A stretch of 57,269 nt of DNA from IMG/VR virus record IMGVR_UViG_3300025120_000060, positions 1 through 57,269 of that record; one strand, written 5' to 3'. The notes beneath the pieces are model-generated. The model saw only the letters and a program-made list of their open reading frames with translations, was not told the origin of the DNA and did no database searches. Position 1 is the stretch's first letter; the number at the start of each line of letters is the position of its first letter. A program made the translations under genes and the position numbers. This stretch comes from a virus. Below, piece after piece: positions 56,999 through 57,269 of the stretch.

Positions 56999-57269
56999 TG
57001 AAGCAACTTGCAATCATATTACTTTTATTCACCACTGTAGCTATCGTTACAGACTCAAGAGCAAATACAAATACCGTGTCGTCAACAGTTTTAAACAATG
57101 CACCTGCTACAGCGAACGCACCGACTGTCCTCAACTCAAATTCTGATATTTGCAAAATTGGAATTGGCGGAAGTGTTCAAAATAATATTTTAGGTGTAGC
57201 TACAGGTTACGTCATCACAGACGAATTTTGTGAGCGTGTTCGCACAAGTCGTGCATTATATTCCTACGG
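56992..57269 (+). CDS. 5' part of conserved phage membrane/exported protein, continues at base 1
   Basis: Opens MLVKQLAIILLLFTTVAIVTDSRA, a signal peptide or membrane anchor, then NTNTVSSTVLNNAPATANAPTVLNSNSDICKIG and CERVRTSRALYSY. The last two bases (GG) plus base 1 (A) make Gly, and the frame continues into MKVAAVSLLCQD at 2. The Cys in SDIC, EFC, LLC and PCP are likely paired. The start overlaps the previous gene by 7 bases. Confidence 0.8.
   Translation, partial: MLVKQLAIILLLFTTVAIVTDSRANTNTVSSTVLNNAPATANAPTVLNSNSDICKIGIGGSVQNNILGVATGYVITDEFCERVRTSRALYSY

Noticed and set aside
1-57269. Integrase, excisionase or classical CI/Cro module
   Set aside because: I searched the products for tyrosine or serine recombinase motifs and for larger HTH repressors and found none. 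The only small regulator is the ribbon-helix-helix protein.

Overview
The window reads as one complete genome of a tailed double-stranded DNA phage (Caudoviricetes). It is AT-rich, tightly packed and mostly on the + strand, and the small basic proteins, tail proteins and 2OG-Fe(II) oxygenases resemble those of uncultured marine phages. No host can be named. The last gene runs off the right edge and continues in frame at base 1, so the 57,269 bases are probably a circular or circularly permuted genome cut inside a gene. There is no sheath, baseplate or tape-measure gene. A large portal, adaptor proteins, a tubular tail protein and several long glycine- or glutamine-rich virion proteins point to a podovirus-like particle. 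I see no integrase, tRNA or RNA polymerase gene.

Layout. 1-4.2 kb: membrane or coiled-coil proteins, then small cysteine-rich and basic proteins. 4.2-25.5 kb: connector and tail genes, interrupted at 8.5-13.7 and 16.1 kb by six 2OG-Fe(II)-oxygenase-like genes and two glycosyltransferase-like genes, then the long virion proteins. 25.6-26.1 kb: T4-type lysozyme. 26.1-28.6 kb (- strand): SNF2-type helicase, PAPS-reductase-like protein and a small protein. 28.6-35.4 kb: early replication operon with an SSB-like protein, a TOTE-type primase, a UvrD-like helicase and a family A DNA polymerase. 35.5-39.9 kb: small accessory genes and a striking non-coding array. 40.1-43.1 kb: small terminase, two nucleases and repeated promoter-like units. 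43.4-57.3 kb: large terminase, a polyvalent-like protein, portal, holin, GroES-like co-chaperonin, scaffold, major capsid protein and further head proteins.

The most unusual element is the array at 37334-37798. It is about 465 bases of G-rich, C-poor sequence written almost entirely in pentamers with G at positions 1 and 5. It is organised into nine units of 44-65 bases. Eight start with GGCAG and one with TACAG, and most close with a 4-base word such as TTGA or GTGA. It is not coding and not CRISPR. Its 5-base rhythm and 50-base unit match the geometry of RNA that wraps TRAP-like ring proteins, and also of two-quartet G-quadruplexes.

Two regulatory layers are visible. Six sigma70-like promoter regions (28.6, 35.5, 38.3, 40.0, 41.6 and 42.3 kb) carry a TTGGGAT/ATCCCAA-type element between or across the -35 and -10 boxes. 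A second family, AAATCC-N10-ACCCC-N15-TATAAT, occurs four times with invariant spacing at 41.4-42.2 kb. Three terminators (30.4, 43.1 and 55.8 kb) separate the transcription blocks. A cluster of GTTAC/GTAAC half-sites sits just upstream of the small terminase gene and is a candidate pac or regulatory site.
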